A stretch of DNA of 64,000 nt from positions 101,888-165,887 of the forward strand of contig CAJNDS010000256.1 of NCBI GenBank assembly GCA_905221605.1, written 5' to 3'. Under the pieces are notes generated by a model, which saw only the letters and a list, made by a program, of their open reading frames with translations, ran no database searches and was not told the origin of the DNA. Below, piece after piece: positions 29,396 to 39,730 of this stretch (its first letter is position 1; the number at the start of each line of letters is the position of its first letter). Position numbers and translations under genes: made by a program. The DNA is from Symbiodinium natans (Eukaryota > Sar > Dinophyceae > Suessiales > Symbiodiniaceae).

Positions 29396-30330
29396 CGGCA
29401 AGGGCCGCGACCCTTGGAGTGCTTGGGCAGACGCCCGTGGCAAGGGCCAGGGCAAGCCGAAGGGCAGAGGCAAGTCCGATGCCAAGGGCAAGCCCAAGGG
29501 GAGGGGCAGGTACGCCTGGGGCGCTTACGCCGCGGGCATAGTTGCCGCGCTCCAACCCCGCCCAAGCACAAGCTGGGTCCCAGCCTTCCCGTGCGGGTCG
29601 GCCCGGCCGCCGCCAAGTGTTCCGCTTCCGCCGCGGACCCCCTTTTTCCTGGGTCGCGGGCTCCTCAATCGGTTGATGCACGCCCTCAACGGGAACATCA
29701 ACGGCTGGTGGGGCCTGGCGGCTGCAGCGTCGGCGCCGATTGCCTTGCAGTTGCACCGCGGGGCTGTGCATGTTGTCGAGGACTCCATGCACGCGGTTGC
29801 AACAATTTCGGCCGACGTTGTCGAGGAAATCGGTCATGGGGCCAGGCGGACCGTGTGGGTCGCCGGAACAGCCATCACTCTGGTAGTAGTGATCTTGTGC
29901 AGCGCTGTTCTGTGGTACGTGAGTCGTGCCGTTGCCAATCGCATTGCGCATCTGCGACATGGCAACACCGCGGCCCCTGAGGCGCGGCTGTCTCAACTCC
30001 TTGGCTCTGAAGCGACGTTTGAGGTCGCGAGCACTAAGAAAGGGGTGACCCATAAGGTTTGGGTGCACCTCAAGGAGGAGACAGCTGCCTGCGGCTGTCG
30101 TGCTTACCTAGCAGAGGGACGTTGCGGGCATTGCGATGCCGCAATGGACACCGCTCGATCCCTAGGGTTTTTGCACGCGGCCCAGCGAGGCGCGGGTCCT
30201 GCGCTCACAGACTCCATTCGGAGTACCGCCTCCGAAGCCCTGGCTAAGGGTAAGGTTGTGTTGGGTTTGGGAACAGTGAAGGATGTTTCTCCCAACTTGC
30301 GGCCAAGAGCCGCGGGCTCTCCTGCTTTCA
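29395..30330 (+). CDS. Basic linker, membrane segment and SWIM-type zinc finger (frame 0)
   Basis: Frame 0 takes over near 29395 with Gly/Lys repeats (GKGQGKPKGRGKSDAKGKPK). A hydrophobic helix follows (VAGTAITLVVVILCSAVLWY, about 29870-29925), long enough to span a membrane. Then comes CGCRAYLAEGRCGH, matching C-x-C-x(n)-C-x-H of SWIM zinc fingers, preceded by HKVWVHLKEETAA, which fits the short beta-hairpin before a SWIM motif. Such fingers occur in plant MULE transposases and other DNA-binding proteins. A membrane helix this far 3' of pol invites comparison with an env-like protein, but nothing env-like was recognised. Confidence 0.5.
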
Positions 30331-30403
30331 GGGGCTCGCGGGTCGTGACCTGGCCGCGGCCCCAGCAGATGGAGCGAGCGCAGCCCACGCACAGTCCGGC
30401 TTC

Positions 30404-31113
30404 GTGCAACGTGCCGCCACTGCCACTGTGGCGCGCACACCCGGCCGGAGGAACAAGGGCCCAGTCCCTGCTAGGAGTTCTCCAGTCAAAGAAGCGGAAT
30501 TCCTTGCGGGCGGGCCATACGTTCAGGCCGCCCAAACGCTGCTTGGGTCTGGAGCAGCAGAGGATGTGATCTACGTCCGGCGTACAGCTTAGATTGCCCA
30601 TCCTGCATCGAGGCAATCGAAGCGTCGCTTAGCAAGGGCGCAGGCGTTCGGATTGTCGCCGACATGGGACAATGCCACCGCACCAAACTGCAGTGGCAAG
30701 CGTTGAAACGCTTGGCGGTTGCAGGCGCCGAGGTGAAGGTGGGTTGCGGCTCATCCGTGCGCGACGCCTATGCTCGCGACGGCCGCGGGGCTAAAGTAGG
30801 TACCGGTATCCAAGGGCTTCACCATGCCAAGGCCCTTTGCCTACTGCGGCCTGATGGCGCGGTGGTGCTGATTGGGAGCCTCAATTTTACCACAAGCAGC
30901 AAAGCCAATGCGGAGGCAGGGCTTAGGCTTGAGGTCCCCAAGGCGCACCCGGTCGCGCAGTCCTACATCGAGGATTTCCAGAGGGTGTCGGCTGAGGCAT
31001 TCTCCCTCGATGAGGCGGTCGCAAGGCGCCCTCAGTTGGAGCGAGCCAGTAGCTCCAACGTTGCTGGCAACGCCACTCGTGCCCCCAACACTGCTCCACA
31101 GGGTATCGAGTAG
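30404..31113 (+). pseudogene. Phospholipase D-family domain (single HKD-like motif)
   Basis: Frame 2 supplies PYVQAAQTLLGSGAAEDVIY; a shift at about 30580 leads to frame 1, SLDCPSCIEAIEASLSKGAG then VRIVADMGQCHRTKLQWQAL, KRLAVAGAEVKVG, and the core LHHAKALCLLRPDGAVVLIG followed by SLNFTTSS. This follows a one-motif PLD unit such as MitoPLD/Zucchini or Nuc nucleases: A-x-x-R-G-V-x-V-R-x-x-x-D, L-x-x-x-G-V-x-V, H-x-K, G-S-x-N-F-T. The usual HxKx4D Asp reads Leu, with an Asp three residues later after an insertion, so catalysis is uncertain. It is the last coding segment before the 3' LTR; the stop is at 31111-31113. A nuclease role on nucleic acid is more likely than a lipase role. Confidence 0.65.
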
Positions 31114-31792
31114 GCTGCGGCCAGTTGGCGCGGCGTGGAATGCATCCACGCATTATCAGAACAGGCGTTGCAGCACGGCACGTTGCTTCGCCAACCTTTT
31201 GCATTTTCTTTTGCTTGACTGCGGGCGGAAAGCCGCGGCAGGTTGGAAACCTGCCCATTTTGCATTCCCCGCACCTTTCTCCTCCGCCCTGGCTGTGGCC
31301 CCTCGTGCTGAGGGTGCTCTTTTGCAGGTGCTGCGGACCGTGTCCTGGTCGCGGCAATGCGCTCGCCGAAGCGCGTGTGAGCTGCATTGCCTGCGGCACA
31401 AGCCATGTGCGCGGCTCTCGCTGAGTCTGGTAGCCCGTAGGGTAGTTCCGGATAGGTGAGTAGCCGTAGCCGTAGCTGAGGACCGGTAGTGTACAGTGTA
31501 CCATTTGTACCATAGCTTTGCACTAGCAGCACAAAGACCTGCCCAGTACTCTGGAGCCTCGCCTGTCTGCACAAAGGTGAGAGCTCGCGACTTGGGGTGG
31601 TTTAGGGTCGTGAAGGGTTGCTGTCGTCGTGCGTTCGTCCGGTAGTGCGGGCTGCCGCCCAAGCCGCATGCCAATGCTCATGATGTGCGGGCTCTACCAG
31701 AGTCGCACGCGACACCCTCACCCTACCCCATTTGCCGCGTTGCTGAAGTGCTTGACGCACTATGAGCTCTTGGTGAGCCGGAAGCCTCGGCT
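31114..31792 (+). other. 3' untranslated part of copy B
   Basis: No ORF continues the polyprotein. It holds a double hairpin (31222-31255) and one canonical hairpin (31334-31353). Confidence 0.7.
31222..31255 (+). repeat. Back-to-back double hairpin in the 3' untranslated region
   Basis: CGGGC-GGAAA-GCCGCG is followed at once by a perfect 8-bp stem GGCAGGTT-GGA-AACCTGCC. The pair resembles the double-hairpin elements known from organelle genomes, but here it is in a nuclear retroelement. Confidence 0.8.
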
Positions 31793-31802
31793 GAGGGGCG
31801 AA
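31793..31802 (+). promoter_or_regulatory. Polypurine tract
   Basis: GAGGGGCGAA lies directly against the 3' LTR, the place and composition expected of the plus-strand primer. One C interrupts it. Confidence 0.65.
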
Positions 31803-32096
31803 TGTGAGCAGGTCAAAGCATGCATGGAGTGCTTGCTTAGTGCTAGTGCAGCTTGTTGTTTTCCCTTGCATGTGTAGTTTTGCAATTCGTAACAATGCCA
31901 ATGTTTTGGCTCAAGTACCGAGCTTGTGCCTTTGAGCACGGTAGAGTCGTACAGTAGCTCTTAGGTTGCTGTGCGGTCCGACCGGACGCACTCAGGCGTA
32001 GCTGCACAAGTGCTTGAACTCGCGAAGTCGTAAAACAGCGTGACCGGGCTGTGATTGCATTGGTTTAGTGCAAGTCCAGTGCTGGTCGACTTCACA
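31803..32096 (+). repeat. 3' LTR (294 bp)
   Basis: Matches the 5' LTR apart from six extra bases (GCGTAG at about 31995-32000). Carries the spliced-leader-like TTTTGGCTCAAG at 31904-31915. Confidence 0.92.
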
Positions 32097-32100
32097 GTTT
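32097..32100 (+). repeat. Right target-site duplication (GTTT)
   Basis: Repeats the four bases before the 5' LTR. TA-rich sequence like that left of the element resumes immediately after. Confidence 0.75.
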
Positions 32101-33180
32101 GTAAATATATATGCCTATGAAAATGCGTGTGTATATTTATTTGTATATATTTCATTTCGTTTGTTGTGTGTTTGCTTTTTCCTTTTGTTTGTTCACAGCA
32201 GCGCAGGCCACAAGAGCCTCGAGGACCTCGCCGCCGAACTCCATACTTGCCAAAGTGAGCCCGAGTCCCACTCACCACTCCACTCGACAAGCCACGAACA
32301 AGCGACATGTGTGTGTGTCCACACAACATAACACAACAGTTTAACATCCAAGCGTTTGGCATCTGGTTTGTTTCTCGCTTCTTTCTCCTGCGGCGGAGGT
32401 GCGACAACGCAGTGTTGTGAAAGTCAGTGAACTTCAGTCATCTGTCCGAGTCACGAGTCTGCGAGTCCGTCCGTGGCTCCGTGAGGCTCGTTTTGGGTCC
32501 CGGCAAGCGCCTTCGTCGCCGGGCCCATGACCCATCTTTCGGCAGAGGGGGAAGCGCAGCGCAGAGCTCTCTCCAAAGACAGTGAAAGATAAAGTCCACC
32601 CCCGTTTTTTCTCGAAATTGTTGGATCCTTTTATCTCTCAAGAGCAGCGCAGCAGCGAGAAATCTCTGCAAAGAGGTCAAGCTGGTCAGGCTGCAGCTGC
32701 TGGCCATCATTGACAAAAGCGCTGCTCAGCTCTGCAAAAGAAAAAAGAGATTCAGAGAGATTTCTTCGAGATGTTGCTCACTCCTTTTGCTGGGCGTCTC
32801 TATTCGACATTCTTTCCCTGAGGTCCGTGCGCTCGTAGAGCTTCAGTCCGACGCGTGGCTGAGGAGAACGGGAAGGGGGGGGGGAATTTCCGCTGAGAGG
32901 GGCAGAGAATGGGTTTAGAGAGTGGTTCGGTCTCTTCCGCGTTCTCCGGAGTCTGAAGTTCAGGGCCCCGGACCAGAAGCTCGGCAAGCTGCCGTGTCGC
33001 CGCATCCTTCGGGACGAGACTGTGGAGCAGGCTACCAAGGCTGAGATGGGCTGAGTGTGAAGTTCACTAAGGAGAGAATCAAAGCAAACGGACGAATCGC
33101 CCAAACGCTGTCCTCCTGCATCTGTTTGGCAAAAAAGCGTGTTCCTTTCCGCAGATTCATGTGTGTGGTTCACACCTAGA
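32101..33180. other. No gene recognised
   Basis: TA-rich flank to about 32180, then mixed sequence. Frames are short and without motifs. Confidence 0.5.
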
Positions 33181-33184
33181 CATG

Positions 33185-34005
33185 GTGAGAAGTAACTCCG
33201 ATGCAGCTGAGTCCTCTTTTGAACTCGCAAGGGATTTGATGCTGCAAGTGTTACCAGCTGGGGGCAGCAGAGCTTCAGTTCTGCTGCGAAGACGGGCGAA
33301 GCATTCTCTGACATGCGGAAGGGACAGCTTCTGCACGTATCCAGGAATCAAAGATTCCCCTGGACTAAAACAAGTGTGAGAGCAGTCAACATACCCTCAC
33401 CTTCTTGACTCCTCTGGTTGGGTGGTCGAGCCTTATGCTTTCTAATCCGTTGTGGATCCATGGGCGTGGTTGGAATCGTGTCCCAGACACTGCGTGGTTC
33501 ATGATGATCGCAATACTCGGAATGAAGATATTGATTGGAGCTGGGATTGGAGCCACGATTCTCAGCGCGATCAGCCAGATTGGGACTGCGAAACGTGTTG
33601 GCACACATCGTGCCACCAGGCGGGGCATGATCCCGTGAATTCGACCCAGGTTTCCATGAAGAATCCCCAAGGAAAATGAGGTGCACGTCGCTGCAAGCGG
33701 ACTGTCGTGCACATCGCCGATACCGATTCCAACCCAACGGGATCCGCAAGTATCTCATGTAACACAAGAGGAAAGTTTCCGATTTGCCCTGATCTGCCGG
33801 AACATGTGGGTGTGTACCTGGAATCACCTGGAGGTGGTAAGTCCGATGCAGCACAGCTGGGGGCAGCTGGGAGTGAGTTTTGTTGCCAACGAAGATGGCT
33901 GAAGCATTCTCTGATGTGCGGAAGGGACGCCTTCTGCATGCACCTGCAAATTTTCCAGGAATTGGACTAAGGCAAGTGCGAGCTCTTGCATACCTCTTTC
34001 ACCTT
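33185..34005 (+). repeat. Diverged direct duplication
   Basis: 33190-33410 and 33836-34005 share ordered blocks (TCCGATGCAGC, AGCTGGGGGCAGC, GAAGCATTCTCTGA, TGCGGAAGGGAC) with many differences. The 33405-33660 spacer has open frames on both strands, one with a hydrophobic stretch, but no recognisable product. Confidence 0.65.
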
Positions 34006-36235
34006 CCTTACTCTCGGTGGTTGGTTAGCGGTTAGGTCGGTTAGGTGCTCGCCGCATCAGTTCTTGCCAAGCCTCTGTGTGTGTGTGTGTGTGTGAACAT
34101 CACCTTGCCGCTATGAGCTGCCGCTTTGGAGTTCGCCCCCCGAGGCGTGCACAAAACTGGAATCCACATAAAATCAACGGCTGGAAATTGAACTCTCGAC
34201 AGAAGAACATACCAGAAGCAATTGGTGGAAACCTGTGCCTTGATGCAATCGGAGGTCAGGATGTGAGGAAGGATGTGACAGCAATTGTAAACGCTTGCGC
34301 GCCGCCTCGGCAGCCGGGCCAGCGTCCCTTCGAAAAACCTTTTGCAGGCCGCAGGCTCATTAGGTTTTAGGGGATGTGTCAGGGACCCTGGAGAGGTCCT
34401 AGGGGTGGTCCCAGGGGCTGTCCCCGAAGTCCCAGGGAAAGACAAAAACGGGTTTATTGCGCTTTTGCTGTAAGAACTGCGCTGAAGGCTTTAAGATAGG
34501 CCTTGGGCTCTGGTATTGAGTGCAGGGACTTTTGCTGGATTTAGGCCGGGGCCTCAGCGTGCTAATCCATCGCAATTGTTGTTAGCTTTTGCCGTTGCTA
34601 AATGTTGCCAATTTGCGTCTTTTGCCACTTGTCCGGCCTCCAGGTATCCCAGAGGAGCTCGTTGAGGTGGGGTTGAACAGCTTCCCGACATCTTTCGACA
34701 TCTTTCGTACCGTTACTGTGTGAAGAGGGCAATTCAATGTGAGAAGTCTCATAATATGTCTCATAAACTCATTGTTGGGAAGCTTAAGGCGAGATGCGTG
34801 GGAACGCCCATTGGACCATGTGTGCACGAGTAACGGTTGGGGCTGAGTTGAAGGTGGTATAGTCCGAAAAAATCTGGGAGTGGGCAGAATTTCAGCGATC
34901 CTTCCAGTAGCTGCCTTCATCGTGCCTTCATCGTTCGTACGGCACGGTTTCAGGCGAAGCTCGTCGCCGCTGTCTTAGCAGAAGTGTGACCTTGACGCGT
35001 CCGCGTCGCATGCGCCATGTTGAAGGCTGAAATCTGAGGTGCCTGTAGCAAAGTCCCTCATCACCGAGAGCAAGGCAACCGAGTTCCGAGTTGGCAGTCT
35101 TTGCCCGCCAGAAAGATGGCAAAAAAAAGACTGCGCGCAGAGGTTTCCATGGGCTTCCCGGGCCCGGGTCTTGACTGTAGACAGAGAGTTGGCCACCGTC
35201 ACTTCTTGAGAGAACTCAGAGCGAGAGAGCGTTTTTACTTTTTTTTACAGAGCCCTTGGCCTTGGCCTCTCAAAGTTGGCTCTGAGGCTTGGAGACTGAG
35301 TACATCGTGCACGAGTCCTCATGGAAGGCCATTGCTCCACGGTTTGGCCATGGCAACCTCAAGGGCAGCCGAGTGTAGAGAGAAACTGAGAAACTTGAGA
35401 AGAAAGTGAAAAAGAGCATGGAGAGCCAGCGGCCAGCGTGAGCCCCAAGTAAGGGTTCTCCCAGAATATTCTTTTCCCTCTCAGCCTCTCAGCCTCTCAG
35501 CCTCTCAGCCTCCTCAGCTCTTTTTCTTCGTAGAGGTCCGCGCTGCAGCTCTGCAAAGGGCACAGGTCGGGTTGCCGCAAGGTGCCCCGATCGCCGCAAA
35601 TCTGAAAGAGTCACTTGTGAGATCCTTCGCTATCAACCTTTTGGACTGTCTTCCCTTCATTCCCTTCATTCCCTTCATTCCCTTCGTTCCCTTCGTTCCC
35701 TTCGTCCCCTGCAACTCTCATCTCCTCTCATCTCGCCTCATTTCCCCCTTTTCCCTCCCGGCCTCTGGCTATTTAGCGATTTAAATGTTGCCACATGTTC
35801 TTCCCGTTTTAGAGGCCGAGCCTTCACCGTGGGCACGGCGAAGGCGTTGGGCCGCGCAGTGGGCTTTGATTGCTGAGGGAGCGGTTGTTGCGAGCTGCCT
35901 CGCCACACCGCGCCACACCGCTCTGCCCGCGAAAGATTCTCAGGTCCCTGTGAGGCGACTCTTTTGGCCCGCCGCGGCCTTCTTGCTGAGAGTCGTGACG
36001 AGAGCTTTCAGCTTTTTTCGTTGCTTTGAAGAGCATTTGTTCCCCTATGTTTTTTGTTGTCTTCATTGTCTCTCTCAGCGAGTCGCATGGTCACCATGAC
36101 ATTGGTTACAAGCGTGCACATGAGAGGGCGTCACCGCCCTCCTTTCTACACTAGGTCCTCCTGAACATTTCCCTGGATGGCCAGGCGCATGGGAAGGTAG
36201 GGGAAGAGCTTGAAAAGGAAACACGGAAGCGACCC
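34006..36235. other. Mostly unique non-coding sequence with two 9-bp repeats
   Basis: Contains a short GT run (34077-34094), CTCTCAGCC repeats (about 35475-35518), and CATTCCCTT/CGTTCCCTT repeats (about 35657-35710). The sequence AATTGTAAACGCTTGCGCGC at about 34283 recurs at about 43557. No gene seen. Confidence 0.5.
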
Positions 36236-36575
36236 TCTAATGCTCTCCTCTCCTCCTCTCCTCCTCTCCTCCTCTCCTCCTCTCCTCCTCTCCTCCTCTC
36301 CTCCTCTCCTCCTCTCCTCCTCTCCTCCTNNNNNNNNNNNNNNNNNNNNNNNNNNNNNNNNNNNNNNNNNNNNNNNNNNNNNNNNNNNNNNNNNNNNNNN
36401 NNNNNNNNNNNNNNNNNNNNNNNNNNNNNNNNNNNNNNNNNNNNNNNNNNNNNNNNNNNNNNNNNNNNNNNNNNNNNNNNNNNNNNNNNNNNNNNNNNNN
36501 CTCCTCTCCTCCTCTCCTCCTCTCCTCCTCTCCTCCTCTCCTCCTCTCCTCCTCTCCTCCTCTCCTCCTCTCCTC
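36236..36575. repeat. CCTCCTCT octamer array spanning a 171-N gap
   Basis: Perfect 8-bp pyrimidine repeats on both sides of N at 36330-36500. The Arg/Glu/Gly-rich and Leu/Ser/Pro-rich ORFs over it are repeat translations. Confidence 0.97.
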
Positions 36576-37968
36576 AAGCCCTCGTTTGTACTGGGAGCGA
36601 GGAGCAGGCTGGCGCGGCCACCACAGCGCGCACAGAGGACAGGGGTGGGGGGTTGGGGGGTAGGGGCTGGGGATGGAAGTTGGTGAAATGGCACAGAGCG
36701 CACTCTCAGAGCACTTCCAGAGGAAGATGTTTGAAAAGAGTTGCGCCAGTGTTTGCAGGGGAGATGGGCAACATCTTGTGTTTGAAGCTATCACGGCAAA
36801 AAGCGACGAACAAGGGCCTTGTTGTCACTGCCGCCGACTGTAGCATTTCGGGCGACTCGTTCCGTGGCCGCGCTGAATCGTTCCGTCCTCGAGACTCTCG
36901 GCTCTCTATCTTTCTGTGCCACTTTTCGTACACGACGTGAATCATCGAGAATCCCAGATTCGATCCGAGAACGCACACTCGGCCTGCCTAGTGGCTTCAC
37001 GTTCTGTGCAGCACGTTCTGTGCTGTGCTGAGAAGTTTCCAAGAAAGCAGATGGCTGAATGCCAGTTGTGTTTGGTTTTTTTCTCTCTCGAGGCGATGGC
37101 CCACACCTAGTGTCTTGCAGTGGAAGATGCTTGTCTTGCAGTGGAAGATTCACTAAAAAACGCGCTTAATTGAGTCGCTTATTTTGGTTGAGTTTGCGGG
37201 GAGAGAGCCCTTGGCGTGCAGGACCTCCGGGTCCGCTTCGAGCATTCCGAAAGGTGCCGGGGAGAGTTGAGAGCAGAGAGAGAAAAAAGAGAGGGAAAAG
37301 AGAGAGAGAGAGAGAGAGGGAAGGAGAGATGTCTGATGAATCTGCTCGTTTTGATTTCGGGGACCCACGCCTCTTTGCTCTCTGAGCGGGGCCGGGGCGA
37401 GGCACACCGACGGGAGCCTGCAGGACCTGGCAAGGAGGTGCCAGCAAAGCCGCGCAACGAGTAGCGCAAGACATCACATTTCTCGCTCTTTCTTCCTCGT
37501 CTAACAGCACCTTTCACTTCCTTGCACACTTCTCTCTGCTCTCTTTGATTTTTTGAGTAGACACTCAACCCGCACGGTCGTTTCTCTGGGTGTGTGTGTG
37601 TGTGCGCGCGTGTCCAGGTTCAACCCTCTGCGAGCTTTGCGGAACAGTGGCGTCCATGACGTCACCCGGCACTGACCAAAAAGAGGCCACCCGGCGCAGA
37701 TCTTGGGGTGCTCCTGTGCGAGCCGATCTTGAACTCCGCGATTCTTCTTTCAGTCTCCCATGCGCACTGCAGGCCTTGCGAGAAGCTCTCTCCGGTGTCT
37801 CAAGTGCGCGTTTCGCGCGCCCGCTCCACCCCACAAAATTGGGGGAGGCTCCACAGCTCCACAATATGGCACGTGGAGAGTGGTGTGCTGAGAGTGTGTG
37901 TTGGCCTTGTCGGGCCCAGCTGAAGCAAAGCTGCAGAGCGCCCTCGCAGAATGAGCATCTCTCTTTTT

Positions 37969-38004
<36 letters not shown>

Positions 38005-38521
38005 CCTCCTGCTCTCCTCTGACGGCAGTTCTCTCGAATTTGGAGACCCCTGCTGCCCTGCCCCCGAAGGGGTGCCGCGGGCACCGCAGCGTTGGCATCT
38101 GCTGTTGGCGAGCGCAAAAGAAGAGCCAGCGCTTGAAAAAGAGCAAGAAACTCAAGAAACAATATGGCATCCTGAGGGGCATCCTCTGAGATCGCGGACT
38201 GAACTCGGAGGTTTCCCGCAGTGCTGCCAGTGCTGGGAAGGGTGCTGCTGCGACCCATGAAGAGGAGGAGAGCAGACACCAAGAAAGAGAGAAAGAGGAA
38301 GCGAGAGAGAGGGATGTGAATGGGTTGTTACCCTACAATATCTGTTTGTCCATGTCAGTACTCGCCAGCCTGTCTCCTGTACGGGGAGTGCCACACCATC
38401 CACTCGTTTTGGCCAAAGCAGACTTTTTCTCCCAAAGCAGGGTACTGATCCAATGGTGACCTCCCGAAGTACCCAAATAAATGTGGAACGGGGAAGCTCC
38501 GATCTGCTCAGCCCCCTTCGT

Positions 38522-38522
<1 letters not shown>
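36576..38522. other. Non-coding with GA and CT microsatellites
   Basis: GA-rich at about 37260-37330, a short GT run near 37590, CT repeats at about 37970-38008, GA-rich near 38280-38312. No gene recognised. Confidence 0.5.

Positions 38523-38562
<40 letters not shown>
38523..38562 (+). repeat. 40-base poly-G tract
   Basis: Uninterrupted G run followed by GGAAGGAAGG-type repeats. Confidence 0.97.
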
Positions 38563-38563
<1 letters not shown>

Positions 38564-38809
38564 GGGCATGCGTGCAGGAAGGAAGGAAGGTAGGAAGGCA
38601 GGAAGCTAGGAAGATTTTAATGGGCTTAAGATTTGGAAGTCGGGGGTTTGGGTTTATGAGTTTGCAATCCGGGGAAAGGGCCCTGAGCACGGCGTGTGTT
38701 TGGGCTGGAGTTTCACATCACAGGGCACGCGTAGGCAACCCCCTAGACCCTGTGAAAGAGCGAAAGGAAAGACAGAAAGACCCAGAATTGTGTGGGGTCC
38801 ATAGTGTTA

Positions 38810-39730
38810 GTGACACACTTCGCAAATTTGAGCCCTATAGTGGGACACCAGGCGAATTTAGACGCTACCCTATGTAGGACACAAATGCTCATCAAATATA
38901 AGCTTTGTATGGTTTCAAACTTTCATTCGGGCGTCTTCGGGTTTCATTTTTCCCCACGCCTCATGAGTAGCGGGACACTGAGCAACTGTAGACGCTACAA
39001 AGACTAAGCAAATTTAGGTTCTGTACAGTGGGACACTAAGCAAATTTCGACCCCTATATAGTGGGACACTAAGCAAATCTAGACCCTAGGGAGACTCAGC
39101 GGTTTAGACAATTTTTTCTAGTGGGACACTATGCGAATTTAGATTATGCAATGGCTGCTAAGCAATGTTTAGACTCTATATAGTGGGACACTAAGAAATG
39201 TAGACCTGATATAGGGACATTCAGCAAGATAAGGCCCTGCATTGGGATGTTATGTACATTAAAATCTTGTTTTCACGAAGTAAAAATTCGACTCTGTATA
39301 GTGGGCTGTTTGGGATTTCATATTGTGGGACACTACACAAGTGACACAGTGACACTCGGCAAAGTTATTCCCTGTACGGTGGGGCACCAAGGCGCAATGG
39401 AACACTAAGCAACAGAAGTCAGCCCCCAAATAGTGGGACAGCACGCCAGGTTTTTCATCGCAACGATGGGCACTAAGCTGATTTCGCTGCTCTCCAACCG
39501 GGGCCACTCAGCAAATTTATGCTGTATGAGGGGCCTAAATTCGCTGAGCGTCCCAAGTTCTAGGGTCTAAACTTGCTGAGGACTGCACTGTGTAGGGTCT
39601 AAATTTGCTTAGTGTTTTAGTGTCCCACTGTACGCGGCCTAAATTTGCTTTGTGGCCATATAGTCCTAGTGTTCCACATGCTTAACGTCCGACTCACTAT
39701 ATAAGGTCCAAATGTGCACGGCTCTAAACT
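38810..39730. repeat. Degenerate minisatellite with an internal orientation switch
   Basis: A unit of roughly 40 bp with core GTGGGACACTAAGCAAATTT and AGACCCTATATA repeats with many changes from about 38840 to 39520. From about 39530 to 39720 the same core appears reversed (AAATTTGCTTAGTGT, AGTGTCCCACTGTA). The halves can fold on each other. Confidence 0.8.

Larger units (their letters stand above)
15538..31353 (+). repeat. Dispersed family of about 16 small hairpins with shared design
   Basis: Canonical form: 5' arm CGGGCC, seven-base loop GTGTCCT, 3' arm GGCCGCG, one G bulged. Seven-base-loop copies: 15538-15559, 16609-16630, 18943-18964, 20581-20600, 26253-26272, 26328-26347, 26391-26410, 27250-27269, 30337-30358, 31334-31353. 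Other-loop copies with the same arms and bulge: 16059-16079, 24645-24660, 25987-26009, 26855-26873, 26951-26969, 27861-27881, 28351-28369, 31222-31237. Arms change in pairs (GCC/GGC, ACC/GGT, TCC/GGA, CCC/GGG, GTC/GAC), so pairing is kept. They lie in leader, coding and 3' sequence and in different reading frames. Confidence 0.7.
15173..32096 (+). mobile_element. Complete 16.9-kb Ty3/gypsy-like LTR retroelement with permuted pol (copy B)
   Basis: Bounded by TG...CA LTRs and GTTT target duplications, with a primer site and purine tract in place. Order inside: Gag with CCCH fingers, protease-like region, RT thumb/RNase H, integrase, RT palm, KptA/Tpt1, zinc-finger segment, membrane segment with SWIM finger, PLD domain. 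The LTRs differ only by one 6-bp indel as far as I can read, so insertion was recent, yet the coding region has about nine frame changes. It is over twice the usual gypsy length; most of the excess is 3' of integrase. Confidence 0.9.

Noticed and set aside
29870-29925. Env-like protein in copy B
   Set aside because: Only one hydrophobic helix; no signal peptide, Cys pattern or cleavage site seen, and a SWIM finger follows directly.
31237-31255. Rho-independent terminator
   Set aside because: The stem is terminator-like but lacks a T run and lies in a nuclear retroelement.
33405-33660. Small membrane protein ORF
   Set aside because: Opposite-strand frames are equally open and hydrophobic; no motif or start context supports it.
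36146-36794. Arg-Glu-Gly and Leu-Ser-Pro ORFs
   Set aside because: They cover an octamer repeat and an N gap.
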